From Ignavibacteriales bacterium (GTDB taxonomy: Bacteria > Bacteroidota > Ignavibacteria > UBA10030 > SZUA-254), in NCBI GenBank assembly GCA_016214905.1, contig JACRMQ010000001.1:62001-126000 (forward strand): 64,000 nucleotides of DNA, written 5' to 3'. Made by a program: the position numbers and the translations under genes. Below, piece after piece: positions 44,760 through 53,771 of this stretch; the stretch's first letter is position 1; each line of letters starts with the position of its first letter. Under the pieces are notes generated by a model, which was not told the DNA's origin, ran no database searches, and saw only the letters and a program-made list of their open reading frames with translations.

Positions 44760-44945
44760 CTATTTTACCTCTTCTACTTTTAGAAGATATTTCACCTTAT
44801 CAATCATACCTCTGATTTGCGGCGTATCGTTCTGGATTACGGAATAATTCGGCCTGCCAAGTCCTAAAGCTTTGATCGTCGCTTTATGTGATTTGAGAGT
44901 ATGAATCTGACTTATCTTTTGTGTAATTTTAATTTTTTTCGCCAT
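44760..44945 (-). CDS. rpmD: 50S ribosomal protein L30
   Basis: A 61-aa L30 (KIKITQKISQIHTLKSHKAT, then LGLGRPNYSVIQNDTPQIRGMI). It lies between rpsE and rplO in the usual spc order; it is absent from some bacteria but kept here. Confidence 0.97.
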   Translation of the reverse strand: MAKKIKITQKISQIHTLKSHKATIKALGLGRPNYSVIQNDTPQIRGMIDKVKYLLKVEEVK

Positions 44946-44955
44946 AGTCTATCCA

Positions 44956-45480
44956 TTAATTAGTAGATGGAGCATTTTGCGAACCGAATATTTCGGCTAA
45001 ACCTAAACTCCGGCGGTTAGCCATTGTTTTTGCGTCGATCAGACCTTGCAATGCTCTTAGTGTCGCTTTCACAACGTTGTGAGGATTGCATGAACCGATT
45101 GATTTTGTTAGAACATCTTTCACGCCGGCAGATTCCAATACTGCGCGCACGCCACCGCCTGCTATTAATCCTGTACCTGGCGATGCGGGTTTTAACAAAA
45201 CTCTCGATGCGCTGTATTTACCGATTACGGTATGGGGAATTGTTCCGTGCAAAATAGAAACGTGTACAACATTTTTCTTTGCATCATCGATTCCTTTAGC
45301 AATCGCGTCCTGCACTTCATTAGCTTTACCCAAACCAACTCCAACATAACCATGACCATCTCCAACGACAACGATAGCGCTGAAACTAAAACGTCTTCCG
45401 CCTTTAACGACCTTGGCAACACGATTTATGTGTACAAGTCGGTCTTTAAGTTCAAGTTCGCCTGTTTTTATTCTTGTCAA
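44956..45480 (-). CDS. rpsE: 30S ribosomal protein S5
   Basis: S5, 174 aa, a decoding-fidelity protein. The N-terminal dsRBD-like domain shows [20 protein letters not shown] and [19 protein letters not shown]; the C-terminal domain shows [19 protein letters not shown]. Its start is only 36 nt from the tRNA-Gln gene that separates it from rplR, so its mRNA 5' end may be made by tRNA processing. Confidence 0.98.
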   Translation of the reverse strand: MTRIKTGELELKDRLVHINRVAKVVKGGRRFSFSAIVVVGDGHGYVGVGLGKANEVQDAIAKGIDDAKKNVVHVSILHGTIPHTVIGKYSASRVLLKPASPGTGLIAGGGVRAVLESAGVKDVLTKSIGSCNPHNVVKATLRALQGLIDAKTMANRRSLGLAEIFGSQNAPSTN

Positions 45481-45516
45481 TTTTTACTCCAAAATATATA
45501 ATGATCTATTTTACTG

Positions 45517-45587
45517 CTGCCGGGAGAGGAGTCGAACCTCTACAGACGCCTCCAAAGGGCGTTGTCCTGCCATTAGACGACCCGGCA
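45517..45587 (-). tRNA. tRNA-Gln (anticodon UUG)
   Basis: A 71-nt cloverleaf on the minus strand. Acceptor TGCCGGG pairs with CCCGGCA, discriminator G; anticodon stem ACGCC/GGCGT with loop CTTTGGA (anticodon TTG); T arm AGAGG TTCGACT CCTCT. CCA is not encoded (CAG follows). The weak U-A first acceptor pair is typical of tRNA-Gln. It lies between rplR and rpsE, same strand, with 36 nt on each side and no visible terminator or promoter, so it is probably cut out of the ribosomal-protein transcript. Confidence 0.95.
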
Positions 45588-45623
45588 AAATTTTAATGAT
45601 GTCGCCGGGAGCAAGGGCTTTGT

Positions 45624-45992
45624 TTAAAATTTGAGTCCGGCTTCACGAGCGGCATCTGCCAATGATTTTACAACGCCATGGTATGAATAACCATTGCGAT
45701 CAAATACTACTTTACTGAGTTTCTTTTCTAAAGCAAGTTTTCCTATTTCAGCACCAACCCGCTTGGCAATTTCTTTTTTGCCTTTAAGCGTTTTAATTTC
45801 GTCACGCACTGATGGTGAGAGTGTTGATGCCGCAACAAGTGTCTTCGCCTGCGAATCATCCACAATCTGAGCATACATATGATGTAAGCTCCGGTAGATT
45901 GTTAATCGAGGACGTTCAGTTGTCCCACGTATTTTTTTACTGATTCGATTTTTAATTTTTAATCTTTTTTCAATTCTCGATTTTTTAATCAT
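45624..45992 (-). CDS. rplR: 50S ribosomal protein L18
   Basis: L18, 122 aa, which binds 5S rRNA. Seen are a basic N-terminus ([20 protein letters not shown]), [20 protein letters not shown], and [27 protein letters not shown] at the end. It follows rplF by three nt. Uniquely here it is followed by tRNA-Gln before rpsE. Confidence 0.97.
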   Translation of the reverse strand: MIKKSRIEKRLKIKNRISKKIRGTTERPRLTIYRSLHHMYAQIVDDSQAKTLVAASTLSPSVRDEIKTLKGKKEIAKRVGAEIGKLALEKKLSKVVFDRNGYSYHGVVKSLADAAREAGLKF

Positions 45993-45995
45993 AAA

Positions 45996-46553
45996 TTATC
46001 CTGCCTTAGCTCCGGCTGTCGCTGCCGCTTTTCCTGCTTTCCGGCGAATGTACTCACCTTCATACTTTACACCCTTACCTTTATATGGTTCCGGTGGACG
46101 GAAAGATCTCAATTTTGCCGCGACCTGACCGACAAGCTGTTTGTCAATTCCTGAAATCAGTATGTTTGTTGGTATCGGAACTTCAAGTTTAATTTCCGCC
46201 GGTGCTTCAAATATTATCGGATGCGAATAACCGAGCACGAGTTGAAGTTTTTTCCCTTTCATCTCAGCTTTATATCCGACACCGACGATTTCCAATTTCC
46301 TTTGAAATCCTTCTGAGACACCCTTCATCATATTGCTCAGTAATGCTCGCCATGTGCCGTGTAAAGCCCGATATTTTTTTTCATCAGAAGAACGCTTAAG
46401 TATAAGTGCATTCTCAACAACTTCCACGGAGATTGCCGATGGAACTTTCGCAGACAACATCCCTTTCGGTCCGGTCATCTTCAGCATTACATCGTTCTTC
46501 TCGATCTTAACGCCTTTTGCAACGGGTATTGGTTTTTTTCCTATTCTAGACAT
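45996..46553 (-). CDS. rplF: 50S ribosomal protein L6
   Basis: L6, 185 aa, near the factor-binding site of the large subunit. MSRIGKKPIPVAKGVKIEKN, then VGVGYKAEMKGKKLQLVLGYSHPI, and the C-terminal signature RPPEPYKGKGVKYEGEYIRR-KAGK are all present. The tail has a few extra Ala/Gly residues. It follows rpsH by 22 nt. Confidence 0.98.
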   Translation of the reverse strand: MSRIGKKPIPVAKGVKIEKNDVMLKMTGPKGMLSAKVPSAISVEVVENALILKRSSDEKKYRALHGTWRALLSNMMKGVSEGFQRKLEIVGVGYKAEMKGKKLQLVLGYSHPIIFEAPAEIKLEVPIPTNILISGIDKQLVGQVAAKLRSFRPPEPYKGKGVKYEGEYIRRKAGKAAATAGAKAG

Positions 46554-46575
46554 TTTTTTAACTCTTATAATTATA

Positions 46576-46971
46576 TTACCATATGGAACATAGTACTTCG
46601 CCGCCGATATTTTTCTGGCGAGCGTCTTTATCGGTCATAAGCCCCTGCGATGTTGAGACTATCGCAATTCCTAAACCGTTTAATACACGTGGTATCTCTT
46701 CTGCCGGTTTATATATTCTTAATCCGGGCTTGCTAAATCTCGATAATCCAGTAATCGCCGCTACGCCGTCTGTATAGCGAAGAGACACTCTAATAATTCC
46801 TTGCTTGTTATCGTTAAGTTCCGAATAACCGTTGATGTAATGTTGTTCGGTTAATATCTTACTGAGCGAGCGTTTTAAATTCGAAGCGGGGATATCGACA
46901 CGGCGATGACGCGCTTTAATAGCGTTTCTTAATCGTGTCAGATAATCTGCAATTGGATCTGTTGTATTCAT
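46576..46971 (-). CDS. rpsH: 30S ribosomal protein S8
   Basis: S8, 131 aa, a primary binder of 16S rRNA and the usual regulator of the spc operon. The start MNTTDPIADYLTRLRNA is chosen; a longer frame begins inside rpsN and its extra 41 residues are a shadow of it. The C-terminus STSQGLMTDKDARQKNIGGE with VLCSIW is typical. Confidence 0.97.
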   Translation of the reverse strand: MNTTDPIADYLTRLRNAIKARHRRVDIPASNLKRSLSKILTEQHYINGYSELNDNKQGIIRVSLRYTDGVAAITGLSRFSKPGLRIYKPAEEIPRVLNGLGIAIVSTSQGLMTDKDARQKNIGGEVLCSIW

Positions 46972-46985
46972 ATTTTTCTGATTCC

Positions 46986-47171
46986 TTACCAGCTTGCCTT
47001 TAACACGCCGGGAATTTTTCCGTCGAGTGCCAATTTTCGAAAACATAGACGGCATATTCCGAATTTGCGCATGTAACCACGCGGTCTTCCGCAAATGTTG
47101 CAGCGGTTATGTTTTTGAACGGCATGTTTCGGCGTTCGTTTCGCTTTTACTACCATTGCTAATCGTGCCAA
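46986..47171 (-). CDS. rpsN: 30S ribosomal protein S14, type Z (zinc-binding)
   Basis: The short 61-aa zinc form of S14, with Cys24, Cys27, Cys40 and Cys43 ([20 protein letters not shown]). It lies between rplE and rpsH, its normal place. The C-terminus [11 protein letters not shown] is canonical. Confidence 0.97.
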   Translation of the reverse strand: MARLAMVVKAKRTPKHAVQKHNRCNICGRPRGYMRKFGICRLCFRKLALDGKIPGVLKASW

Positions 47172-47203
47172 CTCTTATCTCCTACGGTTGCGTTTATCGA
47201 TTA

Positions 47204-47836
47204 TTATTCAATTGTTGATTGTCTTTTTTCGAACGGCATGCCGAACTGCTTCAGAAGTGCGTAACCTTCCTGATCGTTCTTTGCTGTCGTTACGAATGTT
47301 ATATCCATCCCGAAAATTTTCGTTACTTTATCGAAATCTATTTCGGGAAAAATAATTTGTTCTTTCACACCTACAGTGTAATTTCCTCTTCCATCGAACG
47401 ATTTATCCGAGAATCCGCGAAAATCACGGATACGCGGAACTGCTACGTTCATAAACCGATCCATGAATTCGTACATTTTACGTCCGCGAAGTGTGACCCG
47501 AATTCCTATTGGTAATCCTTCTCTCAGTTTGAAATTCGATATTGCTTTCTTCGCTTTTGTGATAACTGCCTTCTGACCGATGATTGATTCGAGGTCTTTA
47601 ATGATTACATCGAGCAATTTAGCATCTTGAGTAGCTTCACCAACACCTACATTGACTGCTATTTTTTCAAGCTTAGGTACCTGCATAACGTTACTGTACT
47701 TGAATTCTTTCATCAAATTTTCAATGATCGATTTCTCGTACATTTCATAAAGTCGGGGGATTACACCAGCTTCCTGTTCGCCAGGTTTCGATTTCGGTGC
47801 TTCTTTTACAGCTTTAGTTGATTTTTCTTTGCCCAT
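47204..47836 (-). CDS. rplE: 50S ribosomal protein L5
   Basis: L5, 210 aa, a 5S rRNA binder at the central protuberance. Core: [44 protein letters not shown], and [20 protein letters not shown]. The N-terminus carries about 25 extra polar residues ([20 protein letters not shown]) compared with the usual 180-190 aa protein; the ATG is the first in frame after rplX, so a later start is possible but not obvious. Confidence 0.97.
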   Translation of the reverse strand: MGKEKSTKAVKEAPKSKPGEQEAGVIPRLYEMYEKSIIENLMKEFKYSNVMQVPKLEKIAVNVGVGEATQDAKLLDVIIKDLESIIGQKAVITKAKKAISNFKLREGLPIGIRVTLRGRKMYEFMDRFMNVAVPRIRDFRGFSDKSFDGRGNYTVGVKEQIIFPEIDFDKVTKIFGMDITFVTTAKNDQEGYALLKQFGMPFEKRQSTIE

Positions 47837-47851
47837 AATATTTTCTCGTTA

Positions 47852-48175
47852 TTAAAACATCTCTTCACAGGAACGGCATACGCGCATCGTTTGCTTTTTG
47901 CCAGTCGCCGCATCTGATACACTCTTATGACCGATGCGCGATGGTTTGCTGCACTTGGGACATATTACCAAAACATTCGATGTATTTATCGGTGCTTCTT
48001 TTTGAACGATGCCGCCTTGCGGATTCTTTTGAGATGCTTTCGTATGACGTTTTATAATATTCACGCCTTCTACTATCACTCGTTCTTCTTCGCGGAATAT
48101 TTTCAAAACTTTGCCGGTTTTGCCCTTTGCATTTCCGGATATTACTTTTACTGTATCGTTTTTATGAATGTTCAT
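47852..48175 (-). CDS. rplX: 50S ribosomal protein L24 (with zinc-ribbon-like tail)
   Basis: L24, 107 aa, an assembly initiator of the large subunit. The KOW segment HKNDTVKVISGNAKGKTGKV is near the start and VEGVNIIKRHTK follows. The tail has two Cys pairs (Cys72/75 and Cys100/103), a likely zinc ribbon seen in many but not all bacterial L24. It lies between rplN and rplE. Confidence 0.97.
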   Translation of the reverse strand: MNIHKNDTVKVISGNAKGKTGKVLKIFREEERVIVEGVNIIKRHTKASQKNPQGGIVQKEAPINTSNVLVICPKCSKPSRIGHKSVSDAATGKKQTMRVCRSCEEMF

Positions 48176-48190
48176 ATTCTTTCCAATTTC

Positions 48191-48559
48191 CTACAATACT
48201 TCAGGTGCAAGCGAAACAATCTTCATGTAATTTTTATCGCGCAATTCGCGTGCGACCGGTCCGAATATACGCGTGCCTCTCGGTTCACCCTGAAGATTCA
48301 AAAGTACCGCAGCGTTTTCATCGAAACGGATGAATGATCCGTCACGACGCTGAATTTCTTTTTTTGTCCTGACTATAACAGCTTTTGCGACTTCACCTTT
48401 TTTTACCGCACCGCCGGGTATAGCGCTTTTTACTGAGACAACGATTACATCGCCTAACGACGCATAGCGTCTTTCGTGCCCACCTAAAACCCGGATACAC
48501 CGGACTTTTTTTGCGCCCGAATTATCAGCGCCCACCAGATTAGTTTCTTCCTGAATCAT
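48191..48559 (-). CDS. rplN: 50S ribosomal protein L14
   Basis: L14, 122 aa, at the subunit interface. [20 protein letters not shown] and [17 protein letters not shown] with [10 protein letters not shown] and [13 protein letters not shown] are the family signatures. It follows rpsQ by 14 nt. Confidence 0.98.
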   Translation of the reverse strand: MIQEETNLVGADNSGAKKVRCIRVLGGHERRYASLGDVIVVSVKSAIPGGAVKKGEVAKAVIVRTKKEIQRRDGSFIRFDENAAVLLNLQGEPRGTRIFGPVARELRDKNYMKIVSLAPEVL

Positions 48560-48573
48560 ATCTGCTCTTCCAG

Positions 48574-48837
48574 TTATTTTGCTTTTTCAATAATTTCAAC
48601 CAAACGCCACCGTTTCAATTTGCTTAAGGGGCGTGTTTCCATAATTTTTACCTGATCACCCACTCTTGCTTCTTGCTTTTCATCGTGAGCCATGAGTGAA
48701 GTGGTTCTTGTATAATATTTCTTATATATCGGATGTGGAATTCGTCGCTCTATAGCTACCACTATGCTTTTATTCATCTTTGCGCTTGTAACTTTACCGA
48801 GGCGCACCTTCCGTTGATTTCTATTTTCAGCCATCAT
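48574..48837 (-). CDS. rpsQ: 30S ribosomal protein S17
   Basis: S17, 87 aa, OB-fold 16S rRNA binder. Seen are [39 protein letters not shown] and [20 protein letters not shown]. It lies between rpmC and rplN. Confidence 0.97.
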   Translation of the reverse strand: MMAENRNQRKVRLGKVTSAKMNKSIVVAIERRIPHPIYKKYYTRTTSLMAHDEKQEARVGDQVKIMETRPLSKLKRWRLVEIIEKAK

Positions 48838-48854
48838 GCTATATAAATCCTTTA

Positions 48855-49082
48855 TTATTTGGCTTTTGATGTTTCGGGTGTTGAACGTTCGCTAATCATT
48901 TCTTTCTCACGCAACACCGTTTTCAATCGCGCGATATCTCTGCGTACCAGACGAACTTTGATCGGGCTTTCGAGTTGGCTTGTCGCTTTTTGAAATTTTA
49001 AATTGACCAAATTCTCTTCTTCATCAATTATCCGCTTTTTCAATTCCTCTTCCGACAATCCTTTTATTTCAAATACTTTCAT
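48855..49082 (-). CDS. rpmC: 50S ribosomal protein L29
   Basis: L29, 75 aa, near the peptide exit where trigger factor and SRP dock. Seen are [20 protein letters not shown] and the [20 protein letters not shown] signature followed by [13 protein letters not shown]. The acidic/polar last 10 residues are a small extension. Confidence 0.96.
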   Translation of the reverse strand: MKVFEIKGLSEEELKKRIIDEEENLVNLKFQKATSQLESPIKVRLVRRDIARLKTVLREKEMISERSTPETSKAK

Positions 49083-49093
49083 TTCTTACTTCC

Positions 49094-49516
49094 TTATTTT
49101 CCGGTATAAGTTCGACGCGTAACCATTTTTGTCTTTAAAGGCAGTTTATGCGACGCGATATTCATTGCTTCTGCCGCGAGAGTTTTGTTAATTCCACCGA
49201 GTTCGAATAGAATTGTTCCGGGTTTAACTACAGCTACCCAAAATTCAGGTGCGCCTTTACCGCTTCCCATTCTGGTTTCTGCCGGTTTTTTTGTAACCGG
49301 TTTATCGGGGAATATACGTATCCAAACTCTTCCTTCCCGCTTCATCAAACGAGTAAGTGCAACTCTGGATGCTTCAATCTGCCGCTGGGTTATCCAACCC
49401 GGTTCCATCACTTTTAATCCGAAATCTCCGAACGAGATTGTGAAGCCGCGCGTTGCTTTTCCGCGCATTCTTCCACGCTGTTGTTTACGGTATTTTACTC
49501 TTTTTGGTAATAACAT
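49094..49516 (-). CDS. rplP: 50S ribosomal protein L16
   Basis: L16, 140 aa, close to the A-site tRNA and peptidyl-transferase centre. [55 protein letters not shown] and [18 protein letters not shown] are all present. It lies between rpsC and rpmC. Confidence 0.98.
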   Translation of the reverse strand: MLLPKRVKYRKQQRGRMRGKATRGFTISFGDFGLKVMEPGWITQRQIEASRVALTRLMKREGRVWIRIFPDKPVTKKPAETRMGSGKGAPEFWVAVVKPGTILFELGGINKTLAAEAMNIASHKLPLKTKMVTRRTYTGK

Positions 49517-49535
49517 AATCCAATATCTTCTTAAT

Positions 49536-50174
49536 TTAACGTGCTATTTTTTCTAAAACTTCGCCACGGCAAATCCATACTTTGACGCCGATTGAACCAT
49601 AAATAGTTTGCGCTGTCGCTTGGGCATAATCAATATCGGCGCGAAGCGTGTGAAGTGGGATTCTTCCTTCTTTGTATTGTTCAGATCGCGCGATTTCTGC
49701 GCCGCCAAGACGGCCTCCGCACATTACGCGGATTCCTTCGGCACCCATCCGCATTGCAGATGTTATTCCCATCTTCATCGCTCGCCTGAAAGACATTCTG
49801 CCTTCCAATTGAACCGCGATATTCTCTGCAACTAAATAGGCATCAAGCTCGGGGCGTTTAATTTCGTTGATCAGAATCTTAACTTCCTTGTTAGTTATCT
49901 GCTTTAATTCTTCTTCCAGTTGTGTTATTTCTTTTCCACTTCTTCCAATGACAATTCCGGGTCGCGATGTGTGAATGGTTATCACAGCTCGCTTCGGTGT
50001 TCTATCAATCAGAATTTTAGAAATACCTGCCTTCTTTAATCTACTTTGAATATAACTTCGAACCTTCATATCTTCCTGAAGTTTCGATGCGAAATCTCTC
50101 TCGTCGTACCAATTTGAATCCCACGTTCGTAAGATTCCAAGACGAAAACCAACTGGATGAACTTTTTGTCCCAA
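49536..50174 (-). CDS. rpsC: 30S ribosomal protein S3
   Basis: S3, 212 aa, at the mRNA entry site. [20 protein letters not shown], a KH domain with [13 protein letters not shown], and the C-terminal domain [20 protein letters not shown] and [13 protein letters not shown]-like ([15 protein letters not shown]) are present. The protein ends soon after [11 protein letters not shown], a short form without a long tail. Confidence 0.98.
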   Translation of the reverse strand: MGQKVHPVGFRLGILRTWDSNWYDERDFASKLQEDMKVRSYIQSRLKKAGISKILIDRTPKRAVITIHTSRPGIVIGRSGKEITQLEEELKQITNKEVKILINEIKRPELDAYLVAENIAVQLEGRMSFRRAMKMGITSAMRMGAEGIRVMCGGRLGGAEIARSEQYKEGRIPLHTLRADIDYAQATAQTIYGSIGVKVWICRGEVLEKIAR

Positions 50175-50185
50175 GCAATCTCCTG

Positions 50186-50593
50186 TTATTGACTTTGTTG
50201 TTTAGATGATGGTTTATCTTTCGGTTTTGCAACCGATTTTTTTCTTTGAACTTTTTGAGCTACAACTATCGTTAAATGGTTCGATCTTTTTAACATTCGG
50301 TATGCACGACCCATTGGCGCCGGCAGCATTCGTTTCATGCTCGGACCTCCGTTCACGAAAGCTTCTTTCACCACGAGTGTATCTGTATCGGTTCTTCCTG
50401 CTTCGTCTTTATTCTGAAGGTTCGAGACCGCCGATCTTAATACTTTTTCGGCAACACGCGATGCATGTTTGGGTGAAAAGTGTAAAATATTTATCGCTTC
50501 CGGGACAGATTTCCCGCGAATGAGATCTATTATCAACCGCATTTTACGCGGAGATGATCCAATATACCGATTTATCGCACGAGCTTCTAACAT
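50186..50593 (-). CDS. rplV: 50S ribosomal protein L22
   Basis: L22, 135 aa, lining the peptide exit tunnel. The start [20 protein letters not shown] is chosen; a longer frame would overlap the end of rpsS and add unrelated residues. [14 protein letters not shown] and [18 protein letters not shown] are typical. The tail is Lys/Ser/Gln-rich ([13 protein letters not shown]). Confidence 0.97.
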   Translation of the reverse strand: MLEARAINRYIGSSPRKMRLIIDLIRGKSVPEAINILHFSPKHASRVAEKVLRSAVSNLQNKDEAGRTDTDTLVVKEAFVNGGPSMKRMLPAPMGRAYRMLKRSNHLTIVVAQKVQRKKSVAKPKDKPSSKQQSQ

Positions 50594-50597
50594 AATC

Positions 50598-50885
50598 TTA
50601 TCCTTCACCAGTAGTTGAATCACTCTTCAAACCGGGATGACCTCGGAAAATTCTTGTGGGTGCAAATTCACCCAACTTGTGACCTACCATTCCTTCGTGT
50701 ACATAAACAGGTATGAATTTATTCCCGTTATGAACAGCCAATGTATGACCAACAAATTCCGGAGTGATCGTTGATGAACGCGACCACGTTTTTATTACCT
50801 TCTTCTGACCCGATTTTGCCATCGCTTCGATTTTTCCTTGAAGCTTTGCATCAACGAAAGGTCCTTTTTTGAGAGAACGACTCAT
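50598..50885 (-). CDS. rpsS: 30S ribosomal protein S19
   Basis: S19, 95 aa, of the small-subunit head. [35 protein letters not shown] and [15 protein letters not shown] match the family. It lies between rplB and rplV. Confidence 0.98.
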   Translation of the reverse strand: MSRSLKKGPFVDAKLQGKIEAMAKSGQKKVIKTWSRSSTITPEFVGHTLAVHNGNKFIPVYVHEGMVGHKLGEFAPTRIFRGHPGLKSDSTTGEG

Positions 50886-50921
50886 AATCTACTTCTTCAT
50901 TAAGAATGTTTTATTGCTGAA

Positions 50922-51749
50922 TTATTTCCGACGTTTAATTATTAATTTGTCGGATTTCAATTTTTTATGTCTGGTCTTCTTACCCTTTGTATGCCAGCCC
51001 CACGGTGAAACCGGGTGCGGATTACCTTGCGGCGATTTTCCTTCACCACCACCATGCGGATGATCTACCGGATTCTGCACGACACCACGTGATTGAGGGC
51101 GAATGCCTTTCCATCGAGAACGTCCGGCTTTTCCAAGACTAATATTTTCATGATCAAGATTACTAACAGTGCCAATTGTTGCAAAGCAACCGCTGGGGAT
51201 ATTTCTTACTTCACCCGATGGCATTTTCAATTGTGCATATTTTCCTTCTTTTGCCATTAATTGGATCGAGGCACCTGCGCTTCTTCCAATTTGTCCACCT
51301 TTTCCGGGGCGCATCTCTATATTATGCACGAATGTACCAACCGGAATAATTGACAACGGCATCGCGTTTCCAACCTTGATTTCAACCTGAGGACCGGATG
51401 ATAATACTTCGCCAATTTTGATTCCGTTCGGAGAAATGATATATCTCTTTTCCCCATCTTGATATTGAAGCAATGCGATGCGCGCAGTTCTGTTCGGATC
51501 GTACTCGATTGCAATTACTTTAGCTGTAACACCGATTTTATCTCGCTTGAAATCGATCTTGCGATAAAATTGCTTATGTCCACCGCCGCGATGACGCGAA
51601 GTGATGTGTCCATTTGTATTACGGCCACCGCTCGATTTCAACGGTTCGATTTAACTTTTTTCCGGTTTCGATTTTGTGATCTCGTCGAAAGTCGGGACAG
51701 TCATCCATCTGGTTCCCGGTGTATTTGGTTTTAAAATTTTGATACCCAT
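50922..51749 (-). pseudogene. rplB: 50S ribosomal protein L2 with an in-frame TAA at codon 33
   Basis: L2 is needed for peptidyl transfer and subunit joining. The full span is 275 aa plus stop, the family length, from MGIKILKPNTPGTRWMTVPT. Codon 33 is TAA (51651-51653) where homologues have Leu: KPEKS[14 protein letters not shown]. One base (TTA to TAA) explains it. The frame is otherwise open and fully conserved ([19 protein letters not shown], the [15 protein letters not shown] signature with its catalytic-centre His). L2 is essential, so a sequence error is likelier than a true lesion; restart at the TTG or a later codon would lose the N-terminal domain edge. Confidence 0.9.
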
Positions 51750-51768
51750 TCTCGTTTACTTTCTTCTA

Positions 51769-52059
51769 TCAAACGTTAGCAAAAAAATCAATCTTATCGC
51801 CCTCTTTAAGGGTGACAATCGCTTTTTTAAAGTGTGATGTTTTTCCCTCGAATCGACCTTTGCGGGTCATTTGAGTTTTCGACTTACCTTTAAAATTCAT
51901 CGTGCGTACGTTGATGACTTTTACTTTAAATTTCTTTTCAACCGCATGTGCGATTTCAATTTTGTTCGCAGCAAGAGCAACCTCAAAAGCATAAATACCT
52001 TTATCCTGAAGGTTCGATACTTTTTCGGTCACGAGTGGGCGATAAATAATGCCTGTCAT
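51769..52059 (-). CDS. rplW: 50S ribosomal protein L23
   Basis: L23, 96 aa, the docking site for SRP and trigger factor at the tunnel exit. YRPLVTEKVSNLQDKGIYAF, ANKIEIAHAVEKKFKVKVIN and a C-terminal KKAIVTLKEGDKIDFF are present. It lies between rplD and rplB. Confidence 0.97.
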   Translation of the reverse strand: MTGIIYRPLVTEKVSNLQDKGIYAFEVALAANKIEIAHAVEKKFKVKVINVRTMNFKGKSKTQMTRKGRFEGKTSHFKKAIVTLKEGDKIDFFANV

Positions 52060-52071
52060 ATTAACTTCATC

Positions 52072-52698
52072 TTATTGAAATGTTTTTTCTAATGCTTCTA
52101 TTGCGCTTTTTTGAAGAACAAGAACTTTGCTGTTTAAAATATCGTAAGTCGATGCCTTCGATGCTTCAAGAACTTTTAAGGACGGGAGATTACGTCCCGA
52201 CTTCCAGATGTTTACGTCTGTTTTCCCTACCAAGAATAAAGCTTTTTTCTCTGATAGCTTCAATGCTTTCATGATTTCCGCCATCTCTTTAGTCTTGGGT
52301 TGATCGATGCTGAAATCTTCGATGATCGTAATTGCGGCATCTTTGGCTTTATAACTCAACGCTGATTTTCGAGCCAATAATTTTACTTTTTTCGGTAACT
52401 GCCTTGAATAATCTCTTGGAACGGGACCAAAAATTGTTCCTCCGCCTTTCCACAATGGAGAACGGACAGCTCCGATTCTTGCCCGACCTGTGTGCTTTTG
52501 TTTCCATAACTTTTTACCGCTTCCGGCGACCTCACCGTATGTTTTTGTTTTGTGAGTTCCCTGACGCTGGTTTGCAAGATAACTGGTGACCGCCTGATAA
52601 ATCGCATGGTCGTTTGGCTCTATCTCAAAAATATCCGGAGAGAGTTTAACTTTCTCGCCGCTTGGAGTGCCATCTTTTTTATATATATCGAGCTGCAT
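52072..52698 (-). CDS. rplD: 50S ribosomal protein L4
   Basis: L4, 208 aa, of the tunnel constriction and, in enterobacteria, regulator of the S10 operon. The loop GTHKTKTYGEVAGSGKKLWK, RARIGAVRSPLWKGGGTIFG and the C-terminal VLEASKASTYDILNSKVLVL are typical. Regulation by L4 in this organism is unknown. Confidence 0.97.
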   Translation of the reverse strand: MQLDIYKKDGTPSGEKVKLSPDIFEIEPNDHAIYQAVTSYLANQRQGTHKTKTYGEVAGSGKKLWKQKHTGRARIGAVRSPLWKGGGTIFGPVPRDYSRQLPKKVKLLARKSALSYKAKDAAITIIEDFSIDQPKTKEMAEIMKALKLSEKKALFLVGKTDVNIWKSGRNLPSLKVLEASKASTYDILNSKVLVLQKSAIEALEKTFQ

Positions 52699-52711
52699 AA
52701 TTTGTTATTGT

Positions 52712-53341
52712 CTATAAAATTTCTTTTGAGATTTCTACGTAACTGTTATTATATCCTGGAATTGAACCGCGAATTAAAACTAAATTAGATTCAGGGATAA
52801 TTTGAACAACCCGTAAATTTTTTACTGTAATCTGGGTTCCGCCCATTCTTCCTGCCATGCGCATTCCTTTAAAAACGCGTGATGGATAAGAACTGGAACC
52901 GATCGATCCCGGCGCACGAACACGATCGCTTTGACCATGCGTTCTTAAACCGCCGCCAAAATGATGCCTTCTAACTACGCCCTGAAATCCTTTGCCTTTT
53001 GATGCTCCGCTAACCGAAACAACATCTCCTGCCGCGAATAACGATTCAACCTTAATTTCTGATCCAGCTTGATATTTATTTACATCAAGGTTACGGAATT
53101 CACGAATTAGTTTCTTCGGATTCACATTAGCTTTTTTGAAATGTCCGGACATTGGTTTATTGACGTGTTTGTCTTTTTTATCTTCAAAACCAACCTGAAC
53201 AGCTTCATAACCATCTTTGGCTTTGGTTTTGATTTGGGTTACAATACACGGACCCGCTTCAATGATAGTACAGGGAACCGATTCCCCTTTCTCATTAAAG
53301 ACGCTGGTCATTCCTATTTTCTTGCCTAGTATACCACTCAT
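52712..53341 (-). CDS. rplC: 50S ribosomal protein L3
   Basis: L3, 209 aa, reaching the peptidyl-transferase centre. [40 protein letters not shown] with [15 protein letters not shown], and [16 protein letters not shown] are present. The Gln in GFQGV and HGQSDR is methylatable in other bacteria. It follows rpsJ. Confidence 0.97.
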   Translation of the reverse strand: MSGILGKKIGMTSVFNEKGESVPCTIIEAGPCIVTQIKTKAKDGYEAVQVGFEDKKDKHVNKPMSGHFKKANVNPKKLIREFRNLDVNKYQAGSEIKVESLFAAGDVVSVSGASKGKGFQGVVRRHHFGGGLRTHGQSDRVRAPGSIGSSSYPSRVFKGMRMAGRMGGTQITVKNLRVVQIIPESNLVLIRGSIPGYNNSYVEISKEIL

Positions 53342-53436
53342 TGTCTTTTACTCGAAATAAGTATGTCGAAACACCCCAGTGCCGGAAAATCCGGCAATGG
53401 GGTTCGATACAATATTATTATGATTGTAGAATTAAA

Positions 53437-53745
53437 TTATACCTTTATCTCCACATCGACGCCAGCAGGAAGCTCTAATTTCATCAACGAATCTACCGTC
53501 TTGTTAGACGAGTTGAGTATGTCGATGAGGCGCTTATGGGATCGCATTTCAAACTGTTCGCGCGATTTTTTATCAACGTTGGGAGAACGCAAAACAGTGT
53601 AAAGTGTTCGTCTTGTTGGTAAAGGAATAGGACCGGATACGATTGCGCCAGTCGACTTTACCGTCTTGATAATTTTCTCAGCCGATTTATCGATAAGCGT
53701 ATGATCGTACGATTTCAATTTAATGCGTATTTTTTGTCCAGCCAC
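53437..53745 (-). CDS. rpsJ: 30S ribosomal protein S10
   Basis: S10, 102 aa, of the small-subunit head and also the NusE antitermination factor. [40 protein letters not shown] and [15 protein letters not shown] match closely. It lies between tuf and rplC, joining the str and S10 clusters. Confidence 0.98.
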   Translation of the reverse strand: MAGQKIRIKLKSYDHTLIDKSAEKIIKTVKSTGAIVSGPIPLPTRRTLYTVLRSPNVDKKSREQFEMRSHKRLIDILNSSNKTVDSLMKLELPAGVDVEIKV

Positions 53746-53771
53746 TTTATTATTCCTTTATTGATCGTTAT

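Noticed and set aside
46576-47094. An N-terminally extended S8 starting inside rpsN
   Set aside because: The additional 41 residues are an out-of-frame reading of rpsN; the MNTTDPIADYL start matches the family.
51651-51653. Stop-codon recoding or a changed genetic code as the reason for the rplB TAA
   Set aside because: TAA is used as the ordinary stop of other genes here (rpoB, leuS, rpmJ), and nothing resembling a recoding signal is seen.
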